From positions 1 through 40,880 of the forward strand of contig JBJEJH010000022.1 in the NCBI GenBank assembly GCA_051877855.1: a stretch of DNA of 40,880 nucleotides, given 5' to 3'. Below the pieces are notes generated by a model. The model saw only the letters and a list, made by a program, of their open reading frames with translations. It was not told where the DNA came from and made no database searches. The stretch comes from MGBC120314 sp051877855 (GTDB lineage: Bacteria > Bacillota > Clostridia > Lachnospirales > Lachnospiraceae). Positions within the stretch are counted from its first letter, which is position 1. Every line of letters starts with the position of its first letter. Below are positions 7,153-16,376 of the stretch, piece by piece. Both the position numbers and the translations under genes were made by a program.

Positions 7153-8979
7153 ATGATTACAAAGCGTGAAGACATAAGAAACATTGCAATCATTGCCCAT
7201 GTTGACCACGGTAAGACAACACTGGTGGATCAGCTTCTTCGTCAGAGTGGTGTATTCCGCCAGAATCAGGAAGTTGCTGAGCGTGTCATGGACTCTAATG
7301 ATATTGAAAAGGAAAGAGGTATTACCATTCTTTCCAAAAATACAGCGGTATTTTACAAAGATACCAAGATCAACATCATCGATACCCCGGGTCATGCGGA
7401 TTTCGGTGGTGAGGTAGAACGTGTACTTAAGATGGTTAATGGTGTTATCCTTGTTGTGGATGCCTTTGAAGGTGCAATGCCACAGACCAAGTTTGTGTTG
7501 CAGAAGGCTCTTGAACTGAATCTTTCGATCATCGTATGTATCAATAAGATCGATCGTCCGGAAGCTCGCCCGAATGAAGTAATCGACGAGATCTTAGAGC
7601 TTCTGATCGACTTAAATGCCAGCGACGAACAGTTAGAGTGTCCGTTTATCTTCGCTTCTGCCAAGTCCGGTTTTGCCGTGGCAGATCTTGGGGACGAACA
7701 GAAGGATATGGGACCGTTATTTGAGGCCATCGTTAACCACATTCCTGCTCCGGAAGGAGATCCTGAGGCCGGCACTCAGGTTCTTATCAGTACCATCGAT
7801 TACAACGATTATGTCGGTCGTATTGGTGTAGGTAAGGTAGATAACGGAACCATCAAGGTAAATCAGGATGTTGTTATGGTCAACGCGAACGACCCAACGG
7901 TAAATAAGCGTGTTAAGATCAGCAAATTATATGAATTTGACGGATTAAACAAGGTTGAGGTAAGTGAAGCAGGAATCGGTTCCATCGTAGCCCTTTCCGG
8001 TATTGCAGATATCCATATCGGTGATACCATCTGTTCTCCGGAGAACCCTGTTGCCATTCCGTTCCAGAAGATTTCCGAACCAACACTTTCCATGGATTTC
8101 ATGGTGAATGACAGTCCTCTTGCAGGTCAGGAAGGTAAGTTTGTAACTACAAGACATATCCGCGAACGTCTTATGAAGGAATTGAATACCGATGTCAGCC
8201 TTCGTGTAGAAGAAAAAGAAGGAATCGACGGTTTCAAGGTTTCCGGCCGTGGCGAACTTCATTTGTCCGTATTAATCGAAAACATGCGTCGTGAAGGTTT
8301 CGAATTCGCAGTAAGTAAGGCAGAGGTACTCTACCACTATGATGAACGCGGCAGAAAATTAGAGCCGATGGAACTTGCCTATATCGATGTTCCGGACGAA
8401 TTCTCCGGAACGGTAATTCAGAAGCTTTCTCAGCGAAAGGGAGAACTCCAGGGTATGACTCCGATTAACGGCGGTTACACAAGACTTCAGTTCTCTATTC
8501 CTTCCCGTGGACTGATCGGATTCCGTGGCGAATTCCTTACCGACACCAAGGGAAATGGTATTATCAACACCTCTTTGGAGGGTTATGAAGAATACAAGGG
8601 TGATATCCAGTATCGTAAGCAGGGTTCCCTCATTGCATTTGAATCCGGCGAAGCTATTACTTACGGTCTCTACAATGCACAGGAACGCGGTCAGCTCTTC
8701 ATCGGACCGGGCGAGAAGGTTTATGCCGGTATGATCGTTGGTCAGAATCCACGTACAGAAGATATCGAAGTAAATGTATGTAAGACCAAGCATTTGACTA
8801 ACACCCGTTCTTCCAGTGCCGATGATGCCCTACGTCTTGTACCACCTAGAATTCTAAGCTTGGAGCAGGCACTTGATTACATTGATACCGATGAGCTTCT
8901 TGAGGTAACTCCGGAAAATCTTCGTATCCGTAAGAAGATTCTTGATCACACCTTAAGATATCGTGCAAACAAGAAGTAA
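7153..8979 (+). CDS. typA: Translational GTPase TypA/BipA
   Basis: TypA is a ribosome-associated GTPase of the elongation factor family, involved in ribosome assembly and stress adaptation. The sequence has the G1 motif HVDHGKTT near residues 16-23, the effector segment RGITI, G3 DTPGHADFGGE, and G4 NKIDRPEARP, which is typical of TypA. EF-G-like domains III and V and the C-terminal TypA domain follow, with SRGLIGFRGEFLTDT and NVCKTKHLTNTRSS-type motifs. At 608 residues it is full length. AAGGAAGG lies upstream with a long T-rich spacer. It is a single-gene unit followed by a strong terminator. Confidence 0.98.
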   Translation: MITKREDIRNIAIIAHVDHGKTTLVDQLLRQSGVFRQNQEVAERVMDSNDIEKERGITILSKNTAVFYKDTKINIIDTPGHADFGGEVERVLKMVNGVILVVDAFEGAMPQTKFVLQKALELNLSIIVCINKIDRPEARPNEVIDEILELLIDLNASDEQLECPFIFASAKSGFAVADLGDEQKDMGPLFEAIVNHIPAPEGDPEAGTQVLISTIDYNDYVGRIGVGKVDNGTIKVNQDVVMVNANDPTVNKRVKISKLYEFDGLNKVEVSEAGIGSIVALSGIADIHIGDTICSPENPVAIPFQKISEPTLSMDFMVNDSPLAGQEGKFVTTRHIRERLMKELNTDVSLRVEEKEGIDGFKVSGRGELHLSVLIENMRREGFEFAVSKAEVLYHYDERGRKLEPMELAYIDVPDEFSGTVIQKLSQRKGELQGMTPINGGYTRLQFSIPSRGLIGFRGEFLTDTKGNGIINTSLEGYEEYKGDIQYRKQGSLIAFESGEAITYGLYNAQERGQLFIGPGEKVYAGMIVGQNPRTEDIEVNVCKTKHLTNTRSSSADDALRLVPPRILSLEQALDYIDTDELLEVTPENLRIRKKILDHTLRYRANKK

Positions 8980-8986
8980 CATAACA

Positions 8987-9026
8987 AAACCCGTTGAAAT
9001 GTACAAATCCACATTTCAACGGGTTT
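8987..9026. terminator. Bidirectional intrinsic terminator
   Basis: A 16-bp perfect stem (AAACCCGTTGAAATGT and its complement) with an 8-base loop, followed by TATTTTT on the plus strand. It separates the convergent typA and lipoprotein genes. Confidence 0.93.
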
Positions 9027-9040
9027 ATTTTTCTCATGTT

Positions 9041-9841
9041 TTACCTTAATGTTGCAAGCACATCCACCGAGGTAATCTTTTCTGCAAGTTCATCCTCAAT
9101 ACTAAAAATCAATACTCCGGTCTTTGCCTCTCCGGGAGCGAACTTGGTTCCGTTCATATTCAACAGATCGTTTTTGAGCATGGTCTTGTAGACATTAACC
9201 CTCTCCGTTCCGTTAATGACTGCCTTGACGGATGCTTTACTTGGATCAACACCCATCACCGCATCCACATCAACCGAATTCCATACATCATATTCTACAA
9301 TCAGCAGTTTATGTCCTGAAGGTGCATCCACGGTGAGACTATAGGCTTCCAAAGGATACCTGCTTTCCACCGCATACCCAATGACAGAAACTTCCACTCC
9401 TGTTATCCCAAGCACCTGCTCCAGTGTATCACCCGATGCCGACTCCGAACCACCTGCCGCAGTACCCTCATCGGAGGGCAATGTAACAACCGGAAGTTCC
9501 TCTTTCGTTGTCTCCTCCACCGCAGCGGTACTTTCCTCATTTCCCGCTACTGTCTCCGTGGTATCCGATGTTGTTTCCTGGTTACTATTCTGCGGTACAC
9601 GATATCCGATGCTTGGAAGACCGATGCCCGAACCGTTTCCCCGGTTACCGGAAGATTCCTCCCCGGATGGACTTTCTGTGGTTTCTTCCAATCCAAGATT
9701 CTTCTTATATGATTTGATAAACGCCTGTGCTGCATACTCTGCAATCATATCCTCTTCTTCTGAGCTTAGCTCAATCACTGAAGCACACCCCGAAAGCAGT
9801 AACACCGCACTCATGGCCAACATAATGACTCTTTTTCTCAT
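9041..9841 (-). CDS. Lipoprotein with low-complexity linker and DUF4352-like domain
   Basis: A predicted lipoprotein of about 266 residues. The N-terminus MRKRVIMLAMSAVLLLSGC is a signal peptide with an LLSGC lipobox, so Cys19 would be lipidated. Residues of roughly 40-150 are rich in Ser, Thr, Glu and Gly, a wall-spanning linker. The C-terminal 120 residues look like an immunoglobulin-like DUF4352 domain (KLLIVEYDVWNSVDVDAVMG, then a FAPGEAKTGVLIFSI segment). The start at 9841 is preceded by GGAGG. The gene follows the histidine kinase by 54 bases with no terminator, which suggests that the two-component system controls or senses it. Function unknown. Confidence 0.82.
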   Translation of the reverse strand: MRKRVIMLAMSAVLLLSGCASVIELSSEEEDMIAEYAAQAFIKSYKKNLGLEETTESPSGEESSGNRGNGSGIGLPSIGYRVPQNSNQETTSDTTETVAGNEESTAAVEETTKEELPVVTLPSDEGTAAGGSESASGDTLEQVLGITGVEVSVIGYAVESRYPLEAYSLTVDAPSGHKLLIVEYDVWNSVDVDAVMGVDPSKASVKAVINGTERVNVYKTMLKNDLLNMNGTKFAPGEAKTGVLIFSIEDELAEKITSVDVLATLR

Positions 9842-9895
9842 AATTCCTCCACATGGGACAATGACACTCAAATTTTCTATATTGTACCATTTTTC

Positions 9896-11428
9896 CTAAG
9901 CTTCTTCAACCGGTATTTCATTTTCCGCATCCAGCTCAAACCAGAATTCCACACCATTCTTCAGATTACGCACACCATACTCCTGCTTTAACTGTTCCAT
10001 AATGGCCTTTACAATGGATAAGCCGATTCCGCTTCCGCCATATTCTCTGGTACGTGCCTTGTCCACCTTGTAAAACTTGTCCCAGATCTGTGTCAGGGAC
10101 TCCTCCGGAATAGGACTACCGGAATTATATACCGAAACCCGGGCGACATGATGATCCTGTTCCTCTTTGTGAATGCACACTTTAATCGGCTCCCGTCCAT
10201 CACAATGATTGATGGCATTGGTCAGATAATTGGTAATTACTTCTTCGATCTTGTATTCATCCGCCCAAACAATTACCGGTTCATTTTCCTCAAATTCAAT
10301 CTGAACACCCTTCTGTTCTGCCAGCAGTTTGTTGGATGCAATCACCGCCTTTAAAACCTGAACCAGATCAAAACGATCCATTTCCAACTGATCCTTACCA
10401 AATTCAATCTGATTCAAAGACAGCAGCTTCTTGACCATGGTATTCATACGGGATGCCTCATCCATAATGACATCACAGTAGAAAGCGGTACTTTCCGGAT
10501 CATCGGTAATACCTTCCTTAAGTCCCTCCGCATATCCTTGAATCAGGGCAATCGGAGTCTTCAATTCATGAGACACATTGGATAAGAAATCCCTTCGCAT
10601 CTCATCAATCTGTTCCTTGGTTTCGATATCCTTCTGCAGTTCTACATTTGCTCTCTTAAGCTCCGAAATCGTACTCTCAAGTTTCTCTGAAAGTCTATTC
10701 ATGCTATTACCAAGATCACCGATTTCACTCTTGTCATTGCGGGTATACTTGGCGTCAAAATCCAATTCCGCCATCCGCTCTGCAATCCCGGATAGTTCGC
10801 GAATAGGATTGGCTGTGTATCGCCCGATCCAAAACGCTGCTATCGCGATAATCACCGCCACCACAAGACCCACATAGGATATAAAACGATTGGAAATCTC
10901 CACATTTTCCTGAATACTCTTGACCGCAAGACTTAAGTACACCATCATTCCATCGTCCACATTACCAATCAGTTCCAGATAGGTGTCTTCCATCTTAGCA
11001 TTATAGATTTCATAGATTGCGTAGTTTTCGCCCTGAACCACGGTCTTTAGTCCCTTGATCCGGTTCACATCATCCCCGGTCAGAATCTTGGTAAACAGTG
11101 AATTCTGTAATCGGCCCATGAATCCTTCCACATCACGCATGGAAGCATACACAATGCTCCAGTCACTGTTAAGAATCATTATGGATATTCCCGTGCGGGC
11201 AGTAATTCCTTCCAGTTTCGCCTGAAGATCTTCCGCGCTGATACTGCCTTCGTTATACTGCTTTATAGAACTATCCACGATTTGATAGGACTCATCAAAA
11301 GTTTTTTCCTTATCCCTGAAATAATAATCATCCAGAAATACCGTGTTTAAAAAAATCACAGCTGCCACCATACACAGGAAGCAGCCAAATACGATGAATG
11401 AAATCCTCGTTCCAATAGAATGTCTCAT
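9896..11428 (-). CDS. Membrane sensor histidine kinase
   Basis: A sensor kinase of about 510 residues. It has a membrane helix at 9-32, an extracytoplasmic sensor domain of about 150 residues, a second helix near 182-201, a HAMP domain (about 203-255), a HisKA domain with phospho-accepting His287 in NVSHELKTP, and a HATPase domain with NYLTNAINHC (N box), a GSGIGLSI G box and an FYKVDKARTREYGG segment. It would phosphorylate the response regulator encoded directly upstream. The frame is open far upstream, but that part overlaps the regulator; a start at 11428 follows GGATGG, and 11437 is also possible. The stimulus is unknown. Confidence 0.94.
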   Translation of the reverse strand: MRHSIGTRISFIVFGCFLCMVAAVIFLNTVFLDDYYFRDKEKTFDESYQIVDSSIKQYNEGSISAEDLQAKLEGITARTGISIMILNSDWSIVYASMRDVEGFMGRLQNSLFTKILTGDDVNRIKGLKTVVQGENYAIYEIYNAKMEDTYLELIGNVDDGMMVYLSLAVKSIQENVEISNRFISYVGLVVAVIIAIAAFWIGRYTANPIRELSGIAERMAELDFDAKYTRNDKSEIGDLGNSMNRLSEKLESTISELKRANVELQKDIETKEQIDEMRRDFLSNVSHELKTPIALIQGYAEGLKEGITDDPESTAFYCDVIMDEASRMNTMVKKLLSLNQIEFGKDQLEMDRFDLVQVLKAVIASNKLLAEQKGVQIEFEENEPVIVWADEYKIEEVITNYLTNAINHCDGREPIKVCIHKEEQDHHVARVSVYNSGSPIPEESLTQIWDKFYKVDKARTREYGGSGIGLSIVKAIMEQLKQEYGVRNLKNGVEFWFELDAENEIPVEEA

Positions 11429-11441
11429 ATATACCATCCAA

Positions 11442-12131
11442 TCATTCGTCTTCGACGACAAATTTGTACCCCAGTCCCCAAATAGTTTTGATATAATCGC
11501 CGGCGACAGAACCCAGTTTTTTACGCAATTTCTTGATATGCGTATCAATGGTTCTGGCATCACCGAAATAATCATAATTCCATACATTGTTCAAAATTTT
11601 CTCTCTGGACAGGGCAATTCCTTTATTATCGATAAAATAAACCAGCAATTCAAATTCCTTGAAGCTTAATTCAACCTTCTCCCCATCCACACAAACCGAA
11701 TGAGCCGTCTTGTCCACCTCAATCAGGCCTTCCTTCACGATTCCGCTGCTATCGATGGAATAGGCTCGACGGATAATGGCATCGACACGCGCCGTAAGAA
11801 TCTTCGGACTAAAAGGCTTGCTGATATACTCATCCACACCCAGTTCAAAGCCCCGCAATTCATCCTTTTCGTCAGCCTTTGCCGTCAGCATGATAATAGG
11901 AACTTTGGAGTTCTTACGAATCTCACGGCAAACCTCCCATCCATCCATCTTCGGCATCATAACATCAAGAATAATTAACGAAATATCCTTATCTCCATAG
12001 AATATGTCAATTGCCTGCTCACCATTTTCCGCTTCCAGCACTTCAAAATCCTTCTTAATCAGGAAATCCTTAACCAATTTACGCATTCTGCTCTCATCAT
12101 CCACCACAAGAATCTTAATCTTATTATCCAT
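11442..12131 (-). CDS. OmpR/PhoB-family response regulator
   Basis: A 229-residue response regulator with an N-terminal receiver domain (acidic pair at D11-D12, phospho-acceptor Asp56 in IILDVMMP, conserved Lys in LTAKADEKDE) and a C-terminal winged-helix DNA-binding domain (about 130-229, with ARTIDTHIKKLRKKL as the recognition helix region). It ends just before the histidine kinase begins, an operon arrangement typical of PhoPR/VanRS-type pairs. The start is preceded by AAGGAAGGG. A perfect TATAAT lies about 50 bases upstream but the -35 region is poor. Confidence 0.96.
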   Translation of the reverse strand: MDNKIKILVVDDESRMRKLVKDFLIKKDFEVLEAENGEQAIDIFYGDKDISLIILDVMMPKMDGWEVCREIRKNSKVPIIMLTAKADEKDELRGFELGVDEYISKPFSPKILTARVDAIIRRAYSIDSSGIVKEGLIEVDKTAHSVCVDGEKVELSFKEFELLVYFIDNKGIALSREKILNNVWNYDYFGDARTIDTHIKKLRKKLGSVAGDYIKTIWGLGYKFVVEDE

Positions 12132-12215
12132 GGAACTATCCCTTCCTTTATATACCGATTATTCTTTCTATGAGATATTATAGGAGCAATCTATGAAAAA
12201 AATGTGTTCTTCTCC

Positions 12216-12956
12216 TTATTCTTCTCCTTTTTCTTCCAGTGCCTTTTCACGGATTTCCACTTCTTCCTCACGGACTGCGACTTCTTTTTCCCGTGCCGTA
12301 ACTTCCTTCTCCCGCTCCTTAAGGGCGGTTTCCTTCTGTTTTAGTTCCTCCGACCAGGAAGAATATTTGTCCTGAAGTTTGGTTTCATAATTAAGAATGT
12401 TAACACTGGAACCGGTAGACGCAATATACAGCATTATAGCCACAGCAATAGCCAATAACACATTAAAGAACATGGAGGTGACAAGCCACTCTTTCATAGA
12501 TTGCTCTTTATCCTTTCGCTTCTTTGCGGATAAATCCTTCGCTTCCTGTTCCTGCACGTCCTGCACATCCTGCGCATCCTGTCCATCCGTTTCCGGATTC
12601 GTCGACATGGGAATATCCGATGGGTTTAACTTATCGTTCTGTAATTTTTCCGCCTCCGCAGAAACGGGCATTTCCCCTTTAATCCCTGCTTCTTCTTCCT
12701 CTTCCCTGTCATCCGGAACATCAAACATTCCATTCTGCATCAGAAATTCTTCCAGAGCACGAAGGTAGTCCAATCCGATTTCGGTCTTAAATAACTGATG
12801 ATCTACAATTTTACGATATATTTTATAAGCCACATCCGGGGTACACCCGTCGGTCTTTTGTGCCATATACTGTACTGCCTGAAGCTCTTTCCTGGCTTCA
12901 CCGGCCTGTTCAATGGTGTCAAATTCATAACCACCAACCAAATACTTTTCTGCCAT
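12216..12956 (-). CDS. Single-pass membrane protein with C-terminal coiled coil
   Basis: An unrecognised 246-residue protein. The N-terminal 90 residues (starting MAEKYLVGGYEFDTIEQAGE) form a soluble mixed domain containing YKIYRKIVDHQLFKTEIG. An acidic low-complexity region follows, with QDAQDVQDVQEQEAKD, then one membrane helix around LLAIAVAIMLYIAS, then a long heptad-like coiled coil with repeated EREKEV, AREKEV and VREEEV units. AGGAGG sits 9 bases before the start at 12956; an ATG within the frame at 12965 is too close to it. It precedes the two-component genes by 84 bases on the same strand. The N-terminal domain probably faces the cytoplasm, but orientation cannot be settled here. Confidence 0.75.
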   Translation of the reverse strand: MAEKYLVGGYEFDTIEQAGEARKELQAVQYMAQKTDGCTPDVAYKIYRKIVDHQLFKTEIGLDYLRALEEFLMQNGMFDVPDDREEEEEAGIKGEMPVSAEAEKLQNDKLNPSDIPMSTNPETDGQDAQDVQDVQEQEAKDLSAKKRKDKEQSMKEWLVTSMFFNVLLAIAVAIMLYIASTGSSVNILNYETKLQDKYSSWSEELKQKETALKEREKEVTAREKEVAVREEEVEIREKALEEKGEE

Positions 12957-13080
12957 GGTAATCATCCTCCTACCCAGAATATTATCATATTCCCTGTAAA
13001 AATGCACCCCTTTCCTTGCGACGGTCACTTACATTTCTCACTTTCGATTATTCAAAAATGAAATTTCCAAATCTTTTTTC

Positions 13081-13109
13081 TTGTTAATTGAATGGAATAA
13101 TAGTACAAT
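13081..13109 (+). promoter_or_regulatory. Promoter of pyrB-pyrI
   Basis: -35 TTGTTA (13081-13086), a 17-base spacer and -10 TACAAT (13104-13109). The leader to the pyrB start is only about 30 bases, with no PyrR-type attenuator visible. Confidence 0.65.
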
Positions 13110-13144
13110 ATGTAAAGATAAAATTTGTACAAGGAGCTTTTCAT

Positions 13145-14065
13145 ATGAAACACTTATTAAGTCCACTGGATTTTTCTGTTGACGAACTGAATGATTTGTT
13201 AGACTTAGCAACAAGGATTTCAGAAGATCCCAAGAAGTTTTCAAAATGTTGTGATGGTATGAAACTTGCCACTTTATTCTACGAACCTAGTACTCGAACC
13301 CGTCTTAGCTTTGAAGCAGCAATGCTCAATCTTGGTGGGTCTGTCCTAGGTTTTTCTTCTGCGGACTCCTCTTCTGCAGCAAAGGGCGAAAGTGTATCCG
13401 ATACCATTCGTGTCATTTCCTGCTACGCTGACATCTGCGCTATGCGCCATCCGAAGGAAGGTGCGCCGATGGTGGCTGCAAGCAAATCAGGAATCCCTGT
13501 GATCAACGCCGGTGACGGCGGACATCAGCATCCGACCCAGACCTTAACCGACCTGATGACCATTCGTGCACTAAAGGGCCGCCTTGATAATCTTACCATC
13601 GGTCTTTGTGGCGATTTGAAATTCGGCCGTACCGTTCACTCACTGATTGAGTCCCTGGCACGCTATACCGGAATTAAGTTTGTCCTGATTTCTCCACCGG
13701 AACTTCGTGTACCGGATTATATCCGTGAAGATGTTTTAGATGAAAAGCACATGGAATATAAAGAAGTGGTTACCCTTGAGGAGGTTATGCCGGAACTTGA
13801 CATCCTCTATATGACCCGTGTTCAGAAAGAACGTTTCTTCAACGAGGAAGATTATCTTCGCATGAAGGATTTCTATATTCTTGATAAAGCCAAGATGGCT
13901 CTTGCCAGGGAAGATATGCTGGTACTTCATCCGCTTCCGCGTGTCAATGAAATCTCCGTTGAAGTTGATGATGATCCAAGAGCAAGTTACTTTAAGCAGG
14001 CACAATACGGTGTATACGTACGTATGGCACTGATTCTTACATTACTGGGGGTAGAGACATGTTAA
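13145..14065 (+). CDS. pyrB: Aspartate carbamoyltransferase catalytic subunit
   Basis: PyrB transfers the carbamoyl group to aspartate, the first committed step of pyrimidine synthesis. The carbamoyl phosphate binding motif EPSTRTR is present, along with DGGHQHPTQTLTDL and HPLPRVNEI. The start at 13145 (MKHLLSPLDFS) has AAGGAG upstream and gives 306 residues, the usual length; codons upstream in the frame are not needed. The pyrI start overlaps its end by 7 bases, which implies translational coupling of catalytic and regulatory chains. Confidence 0.98.
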   Translation: MKHLLSPLDFSVDELNDLLDLATRISEDPKKFSKCCDGMKLATLFYEPSTRTRLSFEAAMLNLGGSVLGFSSADSSSAAKGESVSDTIRVISCYADICAMRHPKEGAPMVAASKSGIPVINAGDGGHQHPTQTLTDLMTIRALKGRLDNLTIGLCGDLKFGRTVHSLIESLARYTGIKFVLISPPELRVPDYIREDVLDEKHMEYKEVVTLEEVMPELDILYMTRVQKERFFNEEDYLRMKDFYILDKAKMALAREDMLVLHPLPRVNEISVEVDDDPRASYFKQAQYGVYVRMALILTLLGVETC

Positions 14066-14487
14066 ATGTAGGCGAACTTCACAATGGTATCGTGTTAGAC
14101 CATATTAAAGCAGGCAAGAGTATGCAGATATACTACAATCTGGGACTGGACAAGTTAGACTGCTGTGTTGCCATCATCAAAAATGCCCGAAGCGGCAAGA
14201 TGGGCAAGAAGGATATCATCAAAATTGAAGGTGGTATCGATCTGGTAGACCTTGATATCCTTGGTTTTATCGATCACAACATCACCGTCAACATCATTGT
14301 GGACAGCAAGATTGTGGAGAAGAAGGTTCTTACCCTTCCGAAGAAGATTACCAATGTAATCAAATGCAAGAATCCTCGTTGTATCACTTCCATCGAGCAG
14401 GAATTGGATCACGTATTCATCCTTGCCGATGAAAATAAGCAGGTATACCGCTGCAAATACTGCGAAGAAAAATTTAATAACCGTTAG
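14059..14487 (+). CDS. pyrI: Aspartate carbamoyltransferase regulatory subunit
   Basis: PyrI is the nucleotide-binding allosteric chain that assembles with PyrB through a structural zinc. The 142-residue sequence has the N-terminal allosteric domain (VGELHNGIVLDHIKAGK) and four zinc cysteines in CKNPRC and CKYC spacing. It overlaps pyrB by 7 bases and has GGGGGTAGAGAC upstream. Its presence implies that the enzyme is the allosteric dodecamer type. Confidence 0.97.
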   Translation: MLNVGELHNGIVLDHIKAGKSMQIYYNLGLDKLDCCVAIIKNARSGKMGKKDIIKIEGGIDLVDLDILGFIDHNITVNIIVDSKIVEKKVLTLPKKITNVIKCKNPRCITSIEQELDHVFILADENKQVYRCKYCEEKFNNR

Positions 14488-14515
14488 AACCTGTACTGCA
14501 GTTCAATCAGCAAAC

Positions 14516-14580
14516 AAAAGCCATGATTTCGGTGTCCCCCGGATGATATTCATCCAAAGAACACCGGACTCATGGCTTTT
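14516..14580. terminator. Bidirectional branched terminator
   Basis: An outer stem AAAAGCCATG/CATGGCTTTT encloses CGGTGT/ACACCG and an inner GGATG/CATCC hairpin. It lies between the convergent pyrI and DUF815 genes, with T residues following on both strands. Confidence 0.8.
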
Positions 14581-14594
14581 ATTGATTATGTATT

Positions 14595-15923
14595 TTATTC
14601 CTTATGGCTTTCTGCTTCCACCGTACCCAGAACATAATTGATAAACTGCTGGGCGGTTCTTCCGGAGATACCTCCATGACTTAACTCCCATTTATTTGCT
14701 TCCGCACAGAGCGCCTCATCGGACATCGTAACTCCTGCTTTTCTTGCCAGTGCAATAACAATGTTAAAATACTCTTTCTGACTTGGCTTGGAGTAACAGA
14801 TGGTAACACCGAAACGATTTACAAGGGACAACTTCTCCTGCATGGTATCGGAACGATGCATACCTTCCTCCTGCTCCACATCACTGCGGTCATTCCAGGT
14901 CTCCCGGATGAGATGACGCCGGTTGGATGTAGCATAGATTAAAATATTCTCCGGTTTTGTCTCCACACCGCCTTCAATAACCGCCTTTAAGAACTTGTAC
15001 TCAATCTCAAATTCTTCAAAGGAAAGATCGTCCATATAAATGATGAACTTATAATTACGGTTCTTAATGCTTGCAATAACATTAGAAAGATCCTTAAACT
15101 GATGCTTGTAAATCTCAATCATTCGAAGTCCCTGATCATAGAACTCATTAACAATCGCCTTAATACTTGTGGATTTACCGGTACCGCTGTCTCCAAAAAG
15201 AAGAACATTATTGGCCTTGCGTCCCTCCACAAACGCCTTGGTATTTTCCACCAGTTTCTTCTTCTGCAATTCGTAGCCCACAAGATCATCCAGCATAACC
15301 TTTTCCATGTTATTGATCGGAAGAAACTTCACTCCGGTACCGCTTTCATTGGAGGTGATACGGAATGCCTTATTCAGACCGAACATGCCAACGCCGTATG
15401 CCTTATAGAAATCCGTAACCGCCTGAAAGAACTCCTCTTCATTACTGCACTGTTCCAGACGGCGGCTGAGCTTTTGAACCTTCTCACTGACATTCTTATT
15501 GTACATCAGTTCCGGTTTACCAATCGCCTTATATTGGGATAATCGTGAAAAACAGTCAATATCCAGTTTTTTCTCCAATACTGAAAAATCATAGTTAAAG
15601 AGTTCTAAAAATGCCTTAAAATCATTCTTTGCAAAATAATTTACACTGCCATCGTTGGCACCGATTTTCTCGCAGGTAATACTGAATGGATTCTCATCCG
15701 TGATCAGGAGAAAGGTCAGATAATTATGCCACAGATTCTCGTCAAATCCATAATCCGTCGCCACAATCAGAAGCCTCTTCACCTGTCTGTATACCGCTGC
15801 CACCATTTCATCCTTGGCATAATTTCCACTCTCAATCTGTCTGGTCACATGGCATAATTCCATTAAAATGGAATCCTTCGGCATATCACCATACATCAAT
15901 ATTTTTGAAACAATATTATGCAT
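14595..15923 (-). CDS. DUF815-family AAA ATP-binding protein
   Basis: A 442-residue protein with an AAA-type ATPase core in the second half: Walker A GDSGTGKS at residues 244-251, Walker B FIIYMDDLSFEE, and a YATSNRRHLIRE sensor segment. This matches the DUF815 family of predicted ATPases, whose cellular role is not established. The N-terminal 200 residues are helical with no recognised motif. AGGAGG precedes the start. It is followed at 38 bases by no other minus-strand gene; upstream lies a 130-residue unknown gene on the same strand that is probably co-transcribed. Confidence 0.87.
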   Translation of the reverse strand: MHNIVSKILMYGDMPKDSILMELCHVTRQIESGNYAKDEMVAAVYRQVKRLLIVATDYGFDENLWHNYLTFLLITDENPFSITCEKIGANDGSVNYFAKNDFKAFLELFNYDFSVLEKKLDIDCFSRLSQYKAIGKPELMYNKNVSEKVQKLSRRLEQCSNEEEFFQAVTDFYKAYGVGMFGLNKAFRITSNESGTGVKFLPINNMEKVMLDDLVGYELQKKKLVENTKAFVEGRKANNVLLFGDSGTGKSTSIKAIVNEFYDQGLRMIEIYKHQFKDLSNVIASIKNRNYKFIIYMDDLSFEEFEIEYKFLKAVIEGGVETKPENILIYATSNRRHLIRETWNDRSDVEQEEGMHRSDTMQEKLSLVNRFGVTICYSKPSQKEYFNIVIALARKAGVTMSDEALCAEANKWELSHGGISGRTAQQFINYVLGTVEAESHKE

Positions 15924-15961
15924 TTTATCCTCCTAATGCTTACCCTGTTAATCTATGTACC

Positions 15962-16354
15962 CTATCGCAAACGATCCCTTCCCAGCTCTTCTTCCAGTTT
16001 AAGCACATAAGGTGCCGGGTCATCCTCCATTTTCATAAAGAAATCAAAAGCCAGAAGCACCATCGTTTCCTCATTACAATCCCGTTCCACTTTACCGCGG
16101 TCCAGATACCGAAAGATATAATTCAGCCTCTGCCACACATAGCAATCCAACACACTATATCCTTCGATCACATATTTCCCAAGCAATTCATGATGATCCA
16201 CATAATAAACGAATTCCTCATAAATCCCCGGATGCTTTAAAAATTCTGCCCAGGTCTCATCCGCGAATCCTTCCTTAAGACCTGCATACTCACTTAATCT
16301 TTCAAGAAAATCCATCACTCTTAATTTACTGGAATCATAAATAATATTAGCCAT
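15962..16354 (-). CDS. Conserved hypothetical protein, 130 residues
   Basis: A small, soluble, mainly helical and acidic protein beginning MANIIYDSSKLRVMDFL, rich in Tyr and Glu. It has no signal peptide, membrane segment or catalytic motif that I can see. GAAGG lies upstream of the start. It sits between the YfcE-type phosphodiesterase and the DUF815 ATPase genes on the same strand with short gaps (22 and 38 bases), so it is likely part of the same transcript. Function unknown. Confidence 0.72.
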   Translation of the reverse strand: MANIIYDSSKLRVMDFLERLSEYAGLKEGFADETWAEFLKHPGIYEEFVYYVDHHELLGKYVIEGYSVLDCYVWQRLNYIFRYLDRGKVERDCNEETMVLLAFDFFMKMEDDPAPYVLKLEEELGRDRLR

Positions 16355-16376
16355 GGAATTAACCTTCTTTCCGGCA

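Noticed and set aside
11437..11587. N-terminal extension of the histidine kinase
   Set aside because: It is read from the response regulator coding sequence in another frame, and the hydrophobic first helix begins just after the start at 11428.
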